The notes: generated from the letters alone by a model not told the origin. 64,000 nucleotides of DNA from Kitasatospora papulosa (GCF_000717245.1 NZ_JNYQ01000001.1:1188300-1252299); one strand, 5' to 3'; shown: positions 1 through 9,443, counted from the stretch's first letter. Translations and numbers: made by a program.

Positions 1-1
1 C

Positions 2-643
2 GACCTGGCGAAGCGGGTCGGCCTGACGCAGGCGGCCGTACGCCGTCATCTCGACACCCTCGTCTCCGACGACGTGGTCGAGGCCCGCGAGCAGCGGGTG
101 TACGGCACGCGGACCCGTGGCCGTCCGGCCAAGGTCTTCGCGCTCACCGACTGCGGCCGGGACGCGTTCGACCAGTCCTACGACAAGCTCGCCGCCGACG
201 CGCTCCGCTGGATCGCCGACACCGCCGGGGACGAGGCGCTCGTCGCCTTCGCCCGCGCCAGGATGGCCTCCCAGTCCGAGACGTACCGGGCCGTGATCGA
301 GGCCGCGGACCCCGAGGCCCGCACCCAGGCCTTGGCCAAGGCCTTGTCGGCCGACGGGTACGCTGCTACGGCGCGCAGCGCGCCGGGGCCCCAGCAGGGC
401 GAGCAGTTGTGCCAGCACCACTGCCCGGTCGCGCACGTAGCGGAGCAGTTCCCGCAGCTGTGCGAGGCGGAGACGGAGTTCTTCTCCAGTCTGCTCGGGA
501 CCCATGTGCAGCGTCTCGCCACCCTCGCCCACGGCGACGGCGTGTGCACGACGTTCGTTCCGCGCGGCAGCCCCACGGCACCACAGACTTCACAGACCAC
601 TCATTCAGCATCCGCAAGCACGGCCGGGAGGAACCCCGCATGA
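2..643 (+). CDS. sufR: SufR-like winged-helix regulator (5' truncated)
   Basis: The gene enters from the left edge, so the first residues are missing; about 213 residues remain. The first visible residues (RVGLTQAAVRRHLDTL) look like the recognition part of a winged helix, followed by a basic wing (GTRTRGRPAKVF). Near the C-terminus a cysteine cluster, CQHHCPVAHVAEQFPQLC, matches the Fe-S ligand region of SufR-type repressors. In this family the cluster-loaded form represses the downstream suf operon. The TGA at 641-643 overlaps the sufB start (ATGA), so the regulator is probably co-transcribed and translationally coupled with suf. Identity rests on the cysteine pattern plus position. Confidence 0.88.
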   Translation, partial: DLAKRVGLTQAAVRRHLDTLVSDDVVEAREQRVYGTRTRGRPAKVFALTDCGRDAFDQSYDKLAADALRWIADTAGDEALVAFARARMASQSETYRAVIEAADPEARTQALAKALSADGYAATARSAPGPQQGEQLCQHHCPVAHVAEQFPQLCEAETEFFSSLLGTHVQRLATLAHGDGVCTTFVPRGSPTAPQTSQTTHSASASTAGRNPA

Positions 644-2061
644 CGCTCCCCACGGAGACTGCCCACCCTGAGCTCGAGGGCCTGGGCACGTACGAGTTCG
701 GCTGGGCCGACTCCGACGCGGCAGGCGCGGCGGCGAAGCGCGGCCTGTCCGAAGCTGTCGTCCGCGACATCTCGGAGAAGAAGAACGAGCCGGAGTGGAT
801 GCTCAAGCTCCGGCTCAAGGGCCTGAAGCTGTTCGACAAGAAGCCGATGCCGAACTGGGGCTCGGACCTGTCGGGGATCGACTTCGACAACATCAAGTAC
901 TTCGTCCGGTCGACGGAGAAGCAGGCGGAGTCCTGGGAGGACCTGCCCGAGGACATCAAGAACACGTACGACAAGCTCGGCATCCCCGAGGCGGAGAAGC
1001 AGCGCCTCGTCGCCGGTGTCGCCGCGCAGTACGAGTCCGAGGTGGTCTACCACCAGATCAACGAGGAGCTCGAGTCGCAGGGTGTCATCTTCATGGACAC
1101 CGACACCGCGCTCAAGGAGCACCCGGAGCTCTTCAAGGAGTACTTCGGCACCGTCATCCCCGTCGGTGACAACAAGTTCGCCTCGCTGAACTCCGCCGTG
1201 TGGTCCGGCGGCTCCTTCATCTACGTGCCGAAGGGCGTGCACGTCGAGATCCCGCTCCAGGCCTACTTCCGTATCAACACGGAGAACATGGGCCAGTTCG
1301 AGCGGACGCTGATCATCGTCGACGAGGACGCCTACGTCCACTACGTCGAGGGCTGCACCGCGCCGATCTACTCCTCGGACTCGCTGCACTCCGCGGTCGT
1401 CGAGATCATCGTGAAGAAGGGCGGCCGCTGCCGCTACACGACCATCCAGAACTGGTCGAACAACGTCTACAACCTGGTCACCAAGCGCGCCGTGGCGTAC
1501 GAGGGCGCGACCATGGAGTGGGTCGACGGCAACATCGGCTCCAAGGTCACCATGAAGTACCCGGCCGTCTACCTCATGGGCGAGCACGCCAAGGGCGAGA
1601 CCCTGTCCATCGCCTTCGCGGGCGAGGGCCAGCACCAGGACGCCGGCGCCAAGATGGTCCACATGGCACCGAACACCTCCTCCAACATCGTCTCCAAGTC
1701 GGTGGCGCGAGGCGGTGGCCGCACCTCCTACCGCGGTCTCATCGAGATCGGCGAGGGTGCGCCCGGCGCCAAGTCCAACGTGCTGTGCGACGCGCTGCTC
1801 GTGGACACCATCTCCCGCTCCGACACCTACCCCTACGTGGACGTCCGCGAGGACGACGTGTCGATGGGCCACGAGGCGACCGTCTCCAAGGTCTCCGAGG
1901 ACCAGCTCTTCTACCTGATGAGCCGCGGCATGACGGAGTTCGAGGCCATGGCGATGATCGTGCGCGGCTTCGTCGAGCCGATCGCCAAGGAGCTGCCGAT
2001 GGAGTACGCGCTCGAGCTCAACCGGCTGATCGAGCTGCAGATGGAGGGCTCGGTCGGCTAG
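640..2061 (+). CDS. sufB: Fe-S cluster assembly scaffold SufB
   Basis: 473 residues, the normal SufB length. SufB pairs with SufD on the SufC ATPase and is the scaffold on which cytosolic Fe-S clusters are built. The family core is obvious, for example YFRINTENMGQFERTLIIVD, EGCTAPIY and SNVLCDALLVD, and the C-terminal ELNRLIELQMEGSVG is typical. The ATG at 640 was chosen because it overlaps the regulator stop and gives the expected N-terminus; a longer open frame upstream of it runs inside the regulator and is not used. First structural gene of the operon. Confidence 0.97.
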   Translation: MTLPTETAHPELEGLGTYEFGWADSDAAGAAAKRGLSEAVVRDISEKKNEPEWMLKLRLKGLKLFDKKPMPNWGSDLSGIDFDNIKYFVRSTEKQAESWEDLPEDIKNTYDKLGIPEAEKQRLVAGVAAQYESEVVYHQINEELESQGVIFMDTDTALKEHPELFKEYFGTVIPVGDNKFASLNSAVWSGGSFIYVPKGVHVEIPLQAYFRINTENMGQFERTLIIVDEDAYVHYVEGCTAPIYSSDSLHSAVVEIIVKKGGRCRYTTIQNWSNNVYNLVTKRAVAYEGATMEWVDGNIGSKVTMKYPAVYLMGEHAKGETLSIAFAGEGQHQDAGAKMVHMAPNTSSNIVSKSVARGGGRTSYRGLIEIGEGAPGAKSNVLCDALLVDTISRSDTYPYVDVREDDVSMGHEATVSKVSEDQLFYLMSRGMTEFEAMAMIVRGFVEPIAKELPMEYALELNRLIELQMEGSVG

Positions 2062-2128
2062 TACGGCGCCGCCGTCCGCCGATCGTCCCCGAGAGTTCTT
2101 GACTGAGAAAGCGAGCACTACGACAGCC

Positions 2129-3310
2129 ATGGCTGAGGCTCAGAACATCCCTGCGGGCTCCACCACCGCCGGGTCCATCGCGGTGGCGGCAGAGTCCACC
2201 GTCGCCACGCGCATGAGCGCGCCCCCGTCCTTCGACGTCGCGGACTTCCCGGTCCCGCACGGCCGCGAGGAGGAGTGGCGGTTCACGCCGCTGGAGCGAC
2301 TGCGCGGCCTGCACGACGGCACCGCCGTCGCCACCGGTGACGGTGTCAAGGTCGTCGTCGAGGCGCCCTCGGGCGTCACCGTCGAGACCGTGGGCCGCGA
2401 CGACGCGCGGCTCGGCAAGGCGGGCACCCCGGTGGACCGGGTCGCCGCCCAGGCGTACTCGTCCTTCCAGCACGCCTCGGTCGTCACGGTCGCCAAGGAG
2501 GCCGTGCTCAGCGAGCCGGTCCGGATCACCGTGCACGGCGAGGGCGGTGTGGCCTACGGCCACCAGGTCGTCGAGCTGGGTGCCTTCGCCGAGGCCGTCG
2601 TCGTCATCGACCACACCGGTGACGCCGTGCTCGCGGCCAACGTCGACTACGTCCTGGGCGACGGTGCCAAGCTCACCGTCGTCTCCGTCCAGGACTGGGA
2701 CGACACGGCCGTCCACGTCGGCCAGCACAACGCGCTGGTCGGCCGCGACGCCTCGTTCAAGTCGATCGTGGTGACCTTTGGCGGGGACCTCGTCCGTCTC
2801 CACCCGCGGGTCGCCTACGCCGCCCCCGGCGGGGAGGCCGAGCTCTTCGGCCTCTACTTCACCGACAAGGGCCAGCACCAGGAGCACCGCCTCCTGGTCG
2901 ACCACAACACGCCGCACTGCAAGTCCAACGCGGTGTACAAGGGCGCGCTCCAGGGCGACGACGCCCACGCCGTGTGGATCGGTGACGTGCTCATCCAGGC
3001 CGCCGCCGAGGGGACCGACACCTACGAGATGAACCGGAACCTGGTTCTGACCGACGGTGCCCGGGTCGACTCCGTACCGAACCTGGAGATCGAGACCGGC
3101 GAGATCGTCGGTGCCGGCCACGCCTCGGCGACCGGCCGCTTCGACGACGAGCAGCTGTTCTACCTGCAGTCCCGCGGCATCCCGGCCGAGGAGGCCCGCC
3201 GGCTCGTCGTGCGCGGCTTCTTCGCCGAGCTGGTCCAGCAGATCGGCCTTCCGGACGTCGAGGCCCGGCTCCTCGACAAGATCGAGGCCGAGCTGAAGGC
3301 GTCGGTCTGA
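2129..3310 (+). CDS. sufD: Fe-S cluster assembly protein SufD
   Basis: 393 residues from ATG 2129 (MAEAQNIP). SufD is the paralogue and partner of SufB in the SufBC2D complex. The N-terminal helical part contains the PHGREEEWRFTPLERLRGL signature and the C-terminal half is the SufBD beta-helix (CKSNAVYKGALQGDDAHAVW). An in-frame TTG at 2099 with GAGAG just upstream would add 10 residues; I prefer the ATG because the extra residues (MTEKASTTTA) look unconserved, but the sequence does not settle this. The 67-base gap after sufB and the 1-base gap to the next gene are operon spacing. Confidence 0.95.
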   Translation: MAEAQNIPAGSTTAGSIAVAAESTVATRMSAPPSFDVADFPVPHGREEEWRFTPLERLRGLHDGTAVATGDGVKVVVEAPSGVTVETVGRDDARLGKAGTPVDRVAAQAYSSFQHASVVTVAKEAVLSEPVRITVHGEGGVAYGHQVVELGAFAEAVVVIDHTGDAVLAANVDYVLGDGAKLTVVSVQDWDDTAVHVGQHNALVGRDASFKSIVVTFGGDLVRLHPRVAYAAPGGEAELFGLYFTDKGQHQEHRLLVDHNTPHCKSNAVYKGALQGDDAHAVWIGDVLIQAAAEGTDTYEMNRNLVLTDGARVDSVPNLEIETGEIVGAGHASATGRFDDEQLFYLQSRGIPAEEARRLVVRGFFAELVQQIGLPDVEARLLDKIEAELKASV

Positions 3311-3311
3311 G

Positions 3312-3629
3312 ATGGCCTTCGTCAAAGCCTGTGCGCTGAGCGAGCTGGAGGACGACACCCCGAAGCGGGTGGAGCTCGACGGCACGCCGGTCTCCGTCGT
3401 CCGCACCGAGGGCGAGGTGTTCGCGATCAACGACATCTGCTCGCACGCGAACGTCTCGCTCTCGGAGGGCGAGGTGGAGGACTGCGCGATCGAGTGCTGG
3501 CTGCACGGATCGAGCTTCGACCTCCGCACCGGCAAGCCGTCCGGTCTTCCCGCGACGCGCCCCGTCCCCGTATACCCCGTAAAGATCGAAGGGGACGATG
3601 TGCTCGTCTCCGTCACCCAGGAGTCCTGA
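3312..3629 (+). CDS. Rieske-type [2Fe-2S] ferredoxin of the suf operon
   Basis: 105 residues, a single Rieske domain of the small non-haem dioxygenase ferredoxin kind. Cluster ligands are C43/H45 (CSH) and C62/H65 (CWLH). Actinobacterial suf operons commonly carry such a protein between sufD and sufC, where it is presumed to donate electrons or act as a carrier during cluster assembly; the exact role is not known. Start is the ATG one base after the sufD stop. Confidence 0.93.
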   Translation: MAFVKACALSELEDDTPKRVELDGTPVSVVRTEGEVFAINDICSHANVSLSEGEVEDCAIECWLHGSSFDLRTGKPSGLPATRPVPVYPVKIEGDDVLVSVTQES

Positions 3630-3636
3630 GTCACCC

Positions 3637-4401
3637 ATGGCAACGCTTGAAATCCGCGACCTGCACGTCTCCGTCGAGGCCGACAACGCCACGAAGGAGA
3701 TCCTCAAGGGCGTCGACCTGACCGTGAAGCAGGGCGAGACGCACGCCATCATGGGCCCGAACGGGTCCGGCAAGTCCACCCTCGCCTACTCGCTCGCGGG
3801 TCACCCCAAGTACACGATCACGAGCGGCACGGTGACCCTGGACGGCGAGGACGTCCTGGAGATGTCCGTCGACGAGCGGGCCCGCGCCGGCCTGTTCCTC
3901 GCCATGCAGTACCCGGTCGAGATCCCCGGTGTCTCGGTCTCCAACTTCCTGCGCACCTCCGCCACCGCCGTCCGTGGCGAGGCCCCCAAGCTGCGTACGT
4001 GGGTCAAGGAGGTCAAGGAGACGATGGCCGAGCTCCAGATGGACCCCTCCTTCGCCGAGCGCAACGTCAACGAGGGCTTCTCCGGCGGTGAGAAGAAGCG
4101 CCACGAGATCCTCCAGCTGGAGCTCCTCAAGCCGAAGGTCGCGATCCTCGACGAGACCGACTCCGGCCTGGACGTCGACGCCCTGCGCGTCGTCTCCGAG
4201 GGCGTCAACCGGGTCCGTGAGGGCGGCGAGGTCGGCACCCTGCTGATCACCCACTACACGCGGATCCTCCGCTACATCAAGCCCGACTTCGTGCACGTCT
4301 TCGCCAACGGCCGCATCGCCGAGTCCGGCGGTGCCGAGCTGGCCGACAAGCTGGAGAACGAGGGCTACGAGGCATATGTGAAGGGTGGCGCTTCCGCGTG
4401 A
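3637..4401 (+). CDS. sufC: Suf complex ATPase SufC
   Basis: 254 residues. ABC-type ATPase that energises the SufBCD scaffold. Walker A is GPNGSGKST at residues 40-48, the signature is GFSGGEKKR and Walker B is VAILDETDSGLD; the ETDSGLD form is characteristic of SufC. ATG 3637 was chosen because it begins the conserved MATLEIRDL; an upstream in-frame ATG at 3598 lies inside the Rieske gene. The stop overlaps the sufS start by four bases (GTGA). Confidence 0.97.
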   Translation: MATLEIRDLHVSVEADNATKEILKGVDLTVKQGETHAIMGPNGSGKSTLAYSLAGHPKYTITSGTVTLDGEDVLEMSVDERARAGLFLAMQYPVEIPGVSVSNFLRTSATAVRGEAPKLRTWVKEVKETMAELQMDPSFAERNVNEGFSGGEKKRHEILQLELLKPKVAILDETDSGLDVDALRVVSEGVNRVREGGEVGTLLITHYTRILRYIKPDFVHVFANGRIAESGGAELADKLENEGYEAYVKGGASA

Positions 4402-5666
4402 CTGACGCCCGACAGGGGCTCTCCGGCCTCCTCGACACCGAGGCGATCCGCAAGGACTTCCCGATCCTGGACCGCACGGTCCACGACGGCAAGAAGATCG
4501 TGTACCTGGACAGCGCGGCGACCTCGCAGAAACCGCGCCAGGTGCTCGACGCCCTCAGTGCGTACTACGAGCGGCACAACGCCAACGTCCACCGCGGTGT
4601 GTACACCATCGCGGAGGAGGCCACCGCGCTGTACGAAGGCGCCCGCGACAAGGTCGCCGCCTTCATCAACGCTCCCAGCCGCAACGAGGTGATCTTCACC
4701 AAGAACGCCTCGGAGTCGCTCAACCTCGTCGCGAACATGCTCGGCTGGGCGGACGAGCCCTACCGGGTCGACAGCGACACCGAGATCGTCACCACGGAGA
4801 TGGAGCACCACTCCAACATCGTGCCGTGGCAGCTGCTCTCGCAGCGCACCGGCGCGAAGCTGAAGTGGTTCGGCATCACCGACGACGGCCGCCTCGACCT
4901 GTCCAACATCGACGAGATCATCACGGAGAAGACGAAGATCGTCTCCTTCACCCTGGTCTCCAACATCATGGGCACGGTCAACCCGGTCGAGACGATCGTC
5001 CGCCGCGCCCAGCAGGTCGGTGCGCTGGTCTGCATCGACGCCTCGCAGGCGGCCCCGCACATGGTGCTCGACGTGCAGGCGCTGCAGGCCGACTTCGTGG
5101 CCTTCACCGGTCACAAGATGGTCGGCCCGACGGGCATCGGCGTGCTCTGGGGACGGCAGGAGCTCCTGGAGGACCTGCCGCCCTTCCTCGGCGGCGGCGA
5201 GATGATCGAGACCGTGTCGATGCACTCGTCGACGTACGCGCCGGCTCCGCACAAGTTCGAGGCGGGAACGCCCCCGATCGCGCAGGCCGTCGGCCTCGGC
5301 GCGGCCGTGGACTACCTCTCGGCCATCGGTATGGAGAACATCCACCGCCACGAGCAGGCCATCACCGAGTACGCGGTGCGCCGGCTCCTGGAGGTCCCGG
5401 ACCTCAGGATCATCGGTCCGGCGACGGCCGAGGACCGCGGGGCGACGATCTCCTTCACGCTCGGCGACATCCACCCCCACGACGTGGGGCAGGTGCTCGA
5501 CGAGCAGGGCATCGCCGTCCGGGTCGGACACCACTGCGCACGGCCGGTCTGCCTGCGGTACGGAATTCCTGCGACGACGCGAGCGTCGTTCTATCTGTAC
5601 TCCACGCCGGCCGAGGTCGACGCCCTGGTGGACGGGCTGGAGCACGTGCGGAACTTTTTCGGTTAG
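4398..5666 (+). CDS. sufS: Cysteine desulfurase SufS
   Basis: 422 residues, GTG start overlapping the sufC stop. PLP-dependent class V aminotransferase-fold enzyme that takes sulfur from L-cysteine as a persulfide for cluster assembly. Visible hallmarks: N-terminal YLDSAATSQKP, PLP lysine in FTGHKMVGP, and the active-site cysteine at about residue 380 in HHCARPVC. The short loop around that cysteine is the group II (SufS) type, which fits its use with SufU. Confidence 0.97.
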   Translation: MTDARQGLSGLLDTEAIRKDFPILDRTVHDGKKIVYLDSAATSQKPRQVLDALSAYYERHNANVHRGVYTIAEEATALYEGARDKVAAFINAPSRNEVIFTKNASESLNLVANMLGWADEPYRVDSDTEIVTTEMEHHSNIVPWQLLSQRTGAKLKWFGITDDGRLDLSNIDEIITEKTKIVSFTLVSNIMGTVNPVETIVRRAQQVGALVCIDASQAAPHMVLDVQALQADFVAFTGHKMVGPTGIGVLWGRQELLEDLPPFLGGGEMIETVSMHSSTYAPAPHKFEAGTPPIAQAVGLGAAVDYLSAIGMENIHRHEQAITEYAVRRLLEVPDLRIIGPATAEDRGATISFTLGDIHPHDVGQVLDEQGIAVRVGHHCARPVCLRYGIPATTRASFYLYSTPAEVDALVDGLEHVRNFFG

Positions 5667-5684
5667 ACGGCAGAGGGTTGACTG

Positions 5685-6140
5685 GTGAAGCTTGATTCCA
5701 TGTACCAGGAAGTGATCCTGGACCACTACAAGCACCCCCACGGGCGTGGCCTGCGGGACGGCGACGCCGAGGTGCACCACGTCAACCCGACGTGCGGCGA
5801 CGAGATCACGCTCCGCGTGAAGTACGACGGAGAGACCGTCGCCGACGTCAGTTACGAGGGTCAGGGCTGCTCCATCAGCCAGGCCAGCGCCTCCGTGCTC
5901 AACGAGCTGCTGGTGGGCAAGGAGCTCGGCGAGGCGCAGAGGATCCAGGAGACCTTCCTGGAACTGATGCAGTCCAAGGGTCAGCTGGAGCCGGACGACG
6001 CGATGGAGGAGGTGCTGGAGGACGCGGTCGCGTTCGCCGGTGTCTCCAAGTACCCGGCCCGGGTCAAGTGCGCGCTGCTGAGCTGGATGGCGTGGAAGGA
6101 CGCGACGGCGCAGGCGCTGTCCGAAGGGAAGACCGCATGA
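5685..6140 (+). CDS. sufU: SufU zinc-dependent sulfurtransferase
   Basis: 151 residues, GTG start with GAGGG upstream. SufU accepts sulfur from SufS through a zinc-coordinated cysteine and replaces SufE in Gram-positive bacteria. The zinc ligands are all present: C37 and D39 (NPTCGD), C62 (GQGCSIS) and C129 (VKCALLSW). The insert between C62 and C129 that separates SufU from scaffold IscU is present. It follows sufS by 18 bases and overlaps the next gene by ATGA. Confidence 0.95.
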   Translation: MKLDSMYQEVILDHYKHPHGRGLRDGDAEVHHVNPTCGDEITLRVKYDGETVADVSYEGQGCSISQASASVLNELLVGKELGEAQRIQETFLELMQSKGQLEPDDAMEEVLEDAVAFAGVSKYPARVKCALLSWMAWKDATAQALSEGKTA

Positions 6141-6475
6141 GCGAGAACGAGACTCTCACGACCAAGCCGGCCTCCGAGGAGGAGGTCCGCGAGGCGCTGT
6201 ACGACGTGGTCGACCCCGAGCTGGGGATCGACGTCGTCAACCTGGGCCTGATCTACGGCATCCACATCGACGACGCCAACATCGCCACCCTCGACATGAC
6301 GCTGACGTCCGCGGCCTGCCCGCTGACCGACGTCATCGAGGACCAGGCGAAGTCCGCGACCGACGGCATCGTCAACGAGCTGCGGATCAACTGGGTCTGG
6401 ATGCCGCCGTGGGGCCCGGACAAGATCACCGACGACGGCCGTGAGCAGCTCCGCGCGCTCGGCTTCAACGTCTGA
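6137..6475 (+). CDS. DUF59/MIP18-family metal-sulfur cluster protein (SufT-like)
   Basis: 112 residues. The MIP18/DUF59 domain fills nearly the whole protein: VVDPELGIDVVNLGLIYG near the start and LTSAACPLTDVI with the conserved cysteine in the middle. Members assist Fe-S cluster maturation or delivery. This is the last gene of the suf operon: its ATG overlaps the sufU stop, and a strong hairpin follows 22 bases after its stop. Confidence 0.93.
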   Translation: MSENETLTTKPASEEEVREALYDVVDPELGIDVVNLGLIYGIHIDDANIATLDMTLTSAACPLTDVIEDQAKSATDGIVNELRINWVWMPPWGPDKITDDGREQLRALGFNV

Positions 6476-6497
6476 TCGACCTCCCGCTCCACCCGTG

Positions 6498-6542
6498 CGA
6501 ACGGCCGTGGCCGCCAGTCCTCCTGGCGGCCACGGCCGTTCG
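6498..6542 (+). terminator. suf operon terminator
   Basis: Perfect 20-bp inverted repeat, arms 6498-6517 and 6523-6542, with a 5-base loop (TCCTC). There is no T-run, as is usual in Streptomyces. It sits just after the last suf gene. Confidence 0.85.
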
Positions 6543-6687
6543 CCGTTCCGCACGCGTCCGGGGCACGGAGGCCGCGCGCCCTCACGGGCGTCCCGTGCTG
6601 TTCGTCCGCCGTACCCGTGCCGTGCCCCCGCCGTTGGCGCCGGGGACGGAGCCTGCTCCTCGACACCACGCCGACGAGAGGCACGCC

Positions 6688-8082
6688 GTGCTGCACCAGC
6701 TTCCGCTCCAGAACCGCAGGGCGGCCTTCGCCGCCGCCGGGATCCTCGTACTGGCCGCGCCGGTCGGCAACGTTCCCGCGCACGCCGCGGGTTACGGGAC
6801 CCCGACGATCGCCCTGTCGGCGTCCTACCTGTCCGGCGCGGTCGGTGCCACGGGAGACCCGACGGCCGCCGTGACCGTCGCGCAGAGCGGCGCCGACGTC
6901 TCGGCGCTCACCGTGACCGCCTCCGCCAGCTCCAGGTCCTCGGTGGCCGCGGTCTCCGACGTGACCGTCACCGGCACCGGTGCCACCCGGCAGGTCTCCG
7001 TCGGTGCCCACGCCCGTGGGTACACCGACCTCACCCTGAAGGTCACCGGGCTCGGCGGGAAGACCGCGACCACGGTGCTGCACTACGCCGCGTCGGCCGC
7101 CGTGCAGAACTCGTCCGGCACCCGCTGGGCGACCGGCTCGTCGGACGCCTCGGCGGCCGTCGACGTAGGCGGCGGGTACGCGGTGGTGGCGGACGACGAG
7201 TCCAACACCCTGCGCCTCTACGACCTCTCGGTCTCCGGCGCCCCCGTGCGGACCTGGGACGTCGCCTCGAAGCTCGGGGTGAGCAAGGAGATCGACATCG
7301 AGGGGGCCGCACGGGTGGGGAACACCGTCTACTGGACGGGATCGCTCGGCAACAACAAGGACGGCGAGTACAAGTCCGCCCGCAACACCGTCTTCGCCAC
7401 GACCGTGACCGGCTCCGGCGCCGCCACCCAGCTGACGGTCGGCGGCTCGTACCAGAGGCTCCGCGACGACCTGGTCGCCTGGGACGAGGCGAACGGGGAC
7501 CGGTTCGGCTTCGCCGCGGGCACCGAGGACGGCCAGGCGCCCAAGCAGATCGACGGATTCAACGTCGAGGGACTGGAGTTCGCGCCCGGCTCGACGACCA
7601 CCGCGTACGTCGGCTTCCGCGCGCCCCTGGTTCCGCCGAAGGCCGGCGGCAAGGCGCTCCTGGTGCCCGTGACCAACTTCGACAAGGTCGCCGGCAGCGG
7701 GGCGAAGGCCGTGTTCGGTACGCCGGTCCAGCTGGACCTCGGCGGGCTGACCATCCGTGACATCCGGAAGAACGCCGCCGACCAGTACCTGATCGTGGCC
7801 GGGTCCTGGGCGGCCGACGACAACTCCGACCCCTACGCCCTCTACCGCTGGGACGGCGTCGCCGGACACGCGCCGGTGAAGGTCACCGAGCTGCCCACCA
7901 CCGACCCGGGCGGCTGGGAGGCCGTCGTCTCGGTGCCGGACCTGACGGCCGCCGGGGCCCGTGCCCAGGTGATCACCGACGCCGGGGCGGCCGATCTCTA
8001 CGGTGACGGCACCGAGGCGAAGGACCTCGGCCACGCCGAGTGGAAGAAGTCCCGCGCCACCTGGTTCACCGTGGGCGGCTGA
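6688..8082 (+). CDS. Secreted DUF3616-like beta-propeller protein
   Basis: 464 residues from GTG 6688, which has GAGAG at a suitable distance and gives a clean signal peptide (twin arginine, then FAAAGILVLAAPVG, cleavage near AHA-AG). Residues ~40-150 resemble an Ig-like module with Thr/Ser-rich strands; the rest contains repeated propeller-like segments (VADDESNTLRLYDL, EIDIEGAARVGNTVYWTGS, FNVEGLEFAPG) that resemble DUF3616. The substrate is unknown; an extracellular location is well supported. It is preceded by the suf terminator and converges on a membrane-protein gene 30 bases away. Confidence 0.8.
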   Translation: MLHQLPLQNRRAAFAAAGILVLAAPVGNVPAHAAGYGTPTIALSASYLSGAVGATGDPTAAVTVAQSGADVSALTVTASASSRSSVAAVSDVTVTGTGATRQVSVGAHARGYTDLTLKVTGLGGKTATTVLHYAASAAVQNSSGTRWATGSSDASAAVDVGGGYAVVADDESNTLRLYDLSVSGAPVRTWDVASKLGVSKEIDIEGAARVGNTVYWTGSLGNNKDGEYKSARNTVFATTVTGSGAATQLTVGGSYQRLRDDLVAWDEANGDRFGFAAGTEDGQAPKQIDGFNVEGLEFAPGSTTTAYVGFRAPLVPPKAGGKALLVPVTNFDKVAGSGAKAVFGTPVQLDLGGLTIRDIRKNAADQYLIVAGSWAADDNSDPYALYRWDGVAGHAPVKVTELPTTDPGGWEAVVSVPDLTAAGARAQVITDAGAADLYGDGTEAKDLGHAEWKKSRATWFTVGG

Positions 8083-8112
8083 CCCGCTCCGCCCCGCGGC
8101 ACCGGGGGCGGG

Positions 8113-9279
8113 TCACCACTGAGGTGTCCCGCCTCCGTACGGCGGGGGGACGGGCCCCTGGTGGGGGAAGCCCTGCGGCGGTACGCCCGCGGCCTCGGCC
8201 AGCACCGGGCCGAGGTTCTCCGTGCGGATCCGCCGGTCGACGTAGAGCAGACCGGTCACCAGCTGCGGGAACGTCGTGGAGATGATCTGGCTCACCGTCA
8301 TCCCCAGCAGGGTCGCGACCAGGTAGCCGCTCATCGCCACCACCACTGCCGCGGTGCTCGGGTCCTCGTCCAGCGACGCGGTCCCGAGCATCCCGGGGAA
8401 CAGGCCGAGGAACGAGAACGGGATCTGCACGATGTACCCGGCGACGGCCGCCATCAGCCCGGCCAGCAGGGTGATGCCGAAGATCCGCCACCAGTCGCCC
8501 TTCACCAGCTGGGCGGACCGGCGCAGCGCGGCGACGGGACCCTGGCCCTCGAAGACCACGGCCGCCGGAGCCAGACAGACCTTTATCCAGAGCCAGACCG
8601 CCAGCGGCCCGGTCGCCAGGGCGCCGACGACGCCCAGCGACAGGGCGACGGCCGCGCCCCTGTCCCCGTCCATGGTGAGCAGACCGACGACCAGCCCGAA
8701 GAACGCGACCATGACGAGCAGGACGGGCACGATCGCCACGAGCGACGTGAGGATCACCGCGCCGATCACGGGGAAGACGCGGGCCCACGCCCTGCGCCAC
8801 ACCGTCGAGAACGCGACCGGCCTGCCCAGGACGGCCTCCTGCAGCACCGCCGGGACCGCCGCGTACATCAGGCCGGAGACGACGGAGATGGTGACGATGC
8901 CCAGCAGCCCGAGGACGATGCCCGCGGTCACGAGCGGAACGACGTCCGTGGACGACGCCGTCTCGTCGTGGTCGAGGGCCACCACCCGGTCCAGATGGTC
9001 GGAGACGGCGGAGTAGGCGACGGCCACCGCCGCGCCCATCAGCAGCGTGGCGCCGCCGTAGAGCGCCGCCGCCATGCCGAACAGCTGCTTCCAGTACCTG
9101 CCCATCGTCGAGAACGCTCCGCCCAGGACGTCCCCGAGTCCCAGCGGCGCGAGCGGTATCACCCCCGGCTTCGGCGGCGGCACCCAGCCGCCCCACCCCG
9201 GAGGCCCCCCGAAGGGGTAACCGCCGTACGGCGCGCCCCCGTAGGCGCCCCCGCCCCACCCTGCGTCCTGCGCCACCAC
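8113..9279 (-). CDS. Multi-pass membrane protein, Gly/Pro-rich N-terminus
   Basis: 388 residues, GTG start with GGAG upstream. The first ~40 residues are Gly/Tyr/Pro-rich (GGAYGGAPYGGYPFGGPP), followed by about six long hydrophobic segments between residues ~65 and ~350. The motif FEGQGPVAALRRSAQLVKGDWWRIFGI is the kind found in glycerophosphodiester phosphodiesterase membrane-domain proteins of Actinobacteria. The C-terminus is again Pro/Gly-rich and cytoplasmic. No catalytic domain is visible. I would annotate it only as an integral membrane protein. Confidence 0.85.
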   Translation of the reverse strand: MVAQDAGWGGGAYGGAPYGGYPFGGPPGWGGWVPPPKPGVIPLAPLGLGDVLGGAFSTMGRYWKQLFGMAAALYGGATLLMGAAVAVAYSAVSDHLDRVVALDHDETASSTDVVPLVTAGIVLGLLGIVTISVVSGLMYAAVPAVLQEAVLGRPVAFSTVWRRAWARVFPVIGAVILTSLVAIVPVLLVMVAFFGLVVGLLTMDGDRGAAVALSLGVVGALATGPLAVWLWIKVCLAPAAVVFEGQGPVAALRRSAQLVKGDWWRIFGITLLAGLMAAVAGYIVQIPFSFLGLFPGMLGTASLDEDPSTAAVVVAMSGYLVATLLGMTVSQIISTTFPQLVTGLLYVDRRIRTENLGPVLAEAAGVPPQGFPHQGPVPPPYGGGTPQW

Positions 9280-9417
9280 TGCTCCGTTTGTTCGTATCGT
9301 CCGGTTGTCATCAGGTCATACCGGTGCGGACACCGTAGCGTCCGGGCGCCGGTGGATCCCGGCCGGTCCGGGCGTTCCGGGGCCGCTGCGGGGGAGCGGG
9401 AGGGGTGCGCGCGATGT

Positions 9418-9443
9418 GTACGGCCGTACGCAACGTTGTGTAC
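9418..9443. promoter_or_regulatory. Probable TetR operator overlapping the SMR gene leader
   Basis: GTACGGCCGTAC (9418-9429) is a perfect 12-bp palindrome, and GTACGCAACGTTGTGTAC (9426-9443) is an overlapping 18-bp palindrome with one mismatched pair. Both lie 10-36 bases before the SMR start codon. The TetR-type regulator encoded immediately downstream is the obvious candidate to bind here. Confidence 0.55.
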
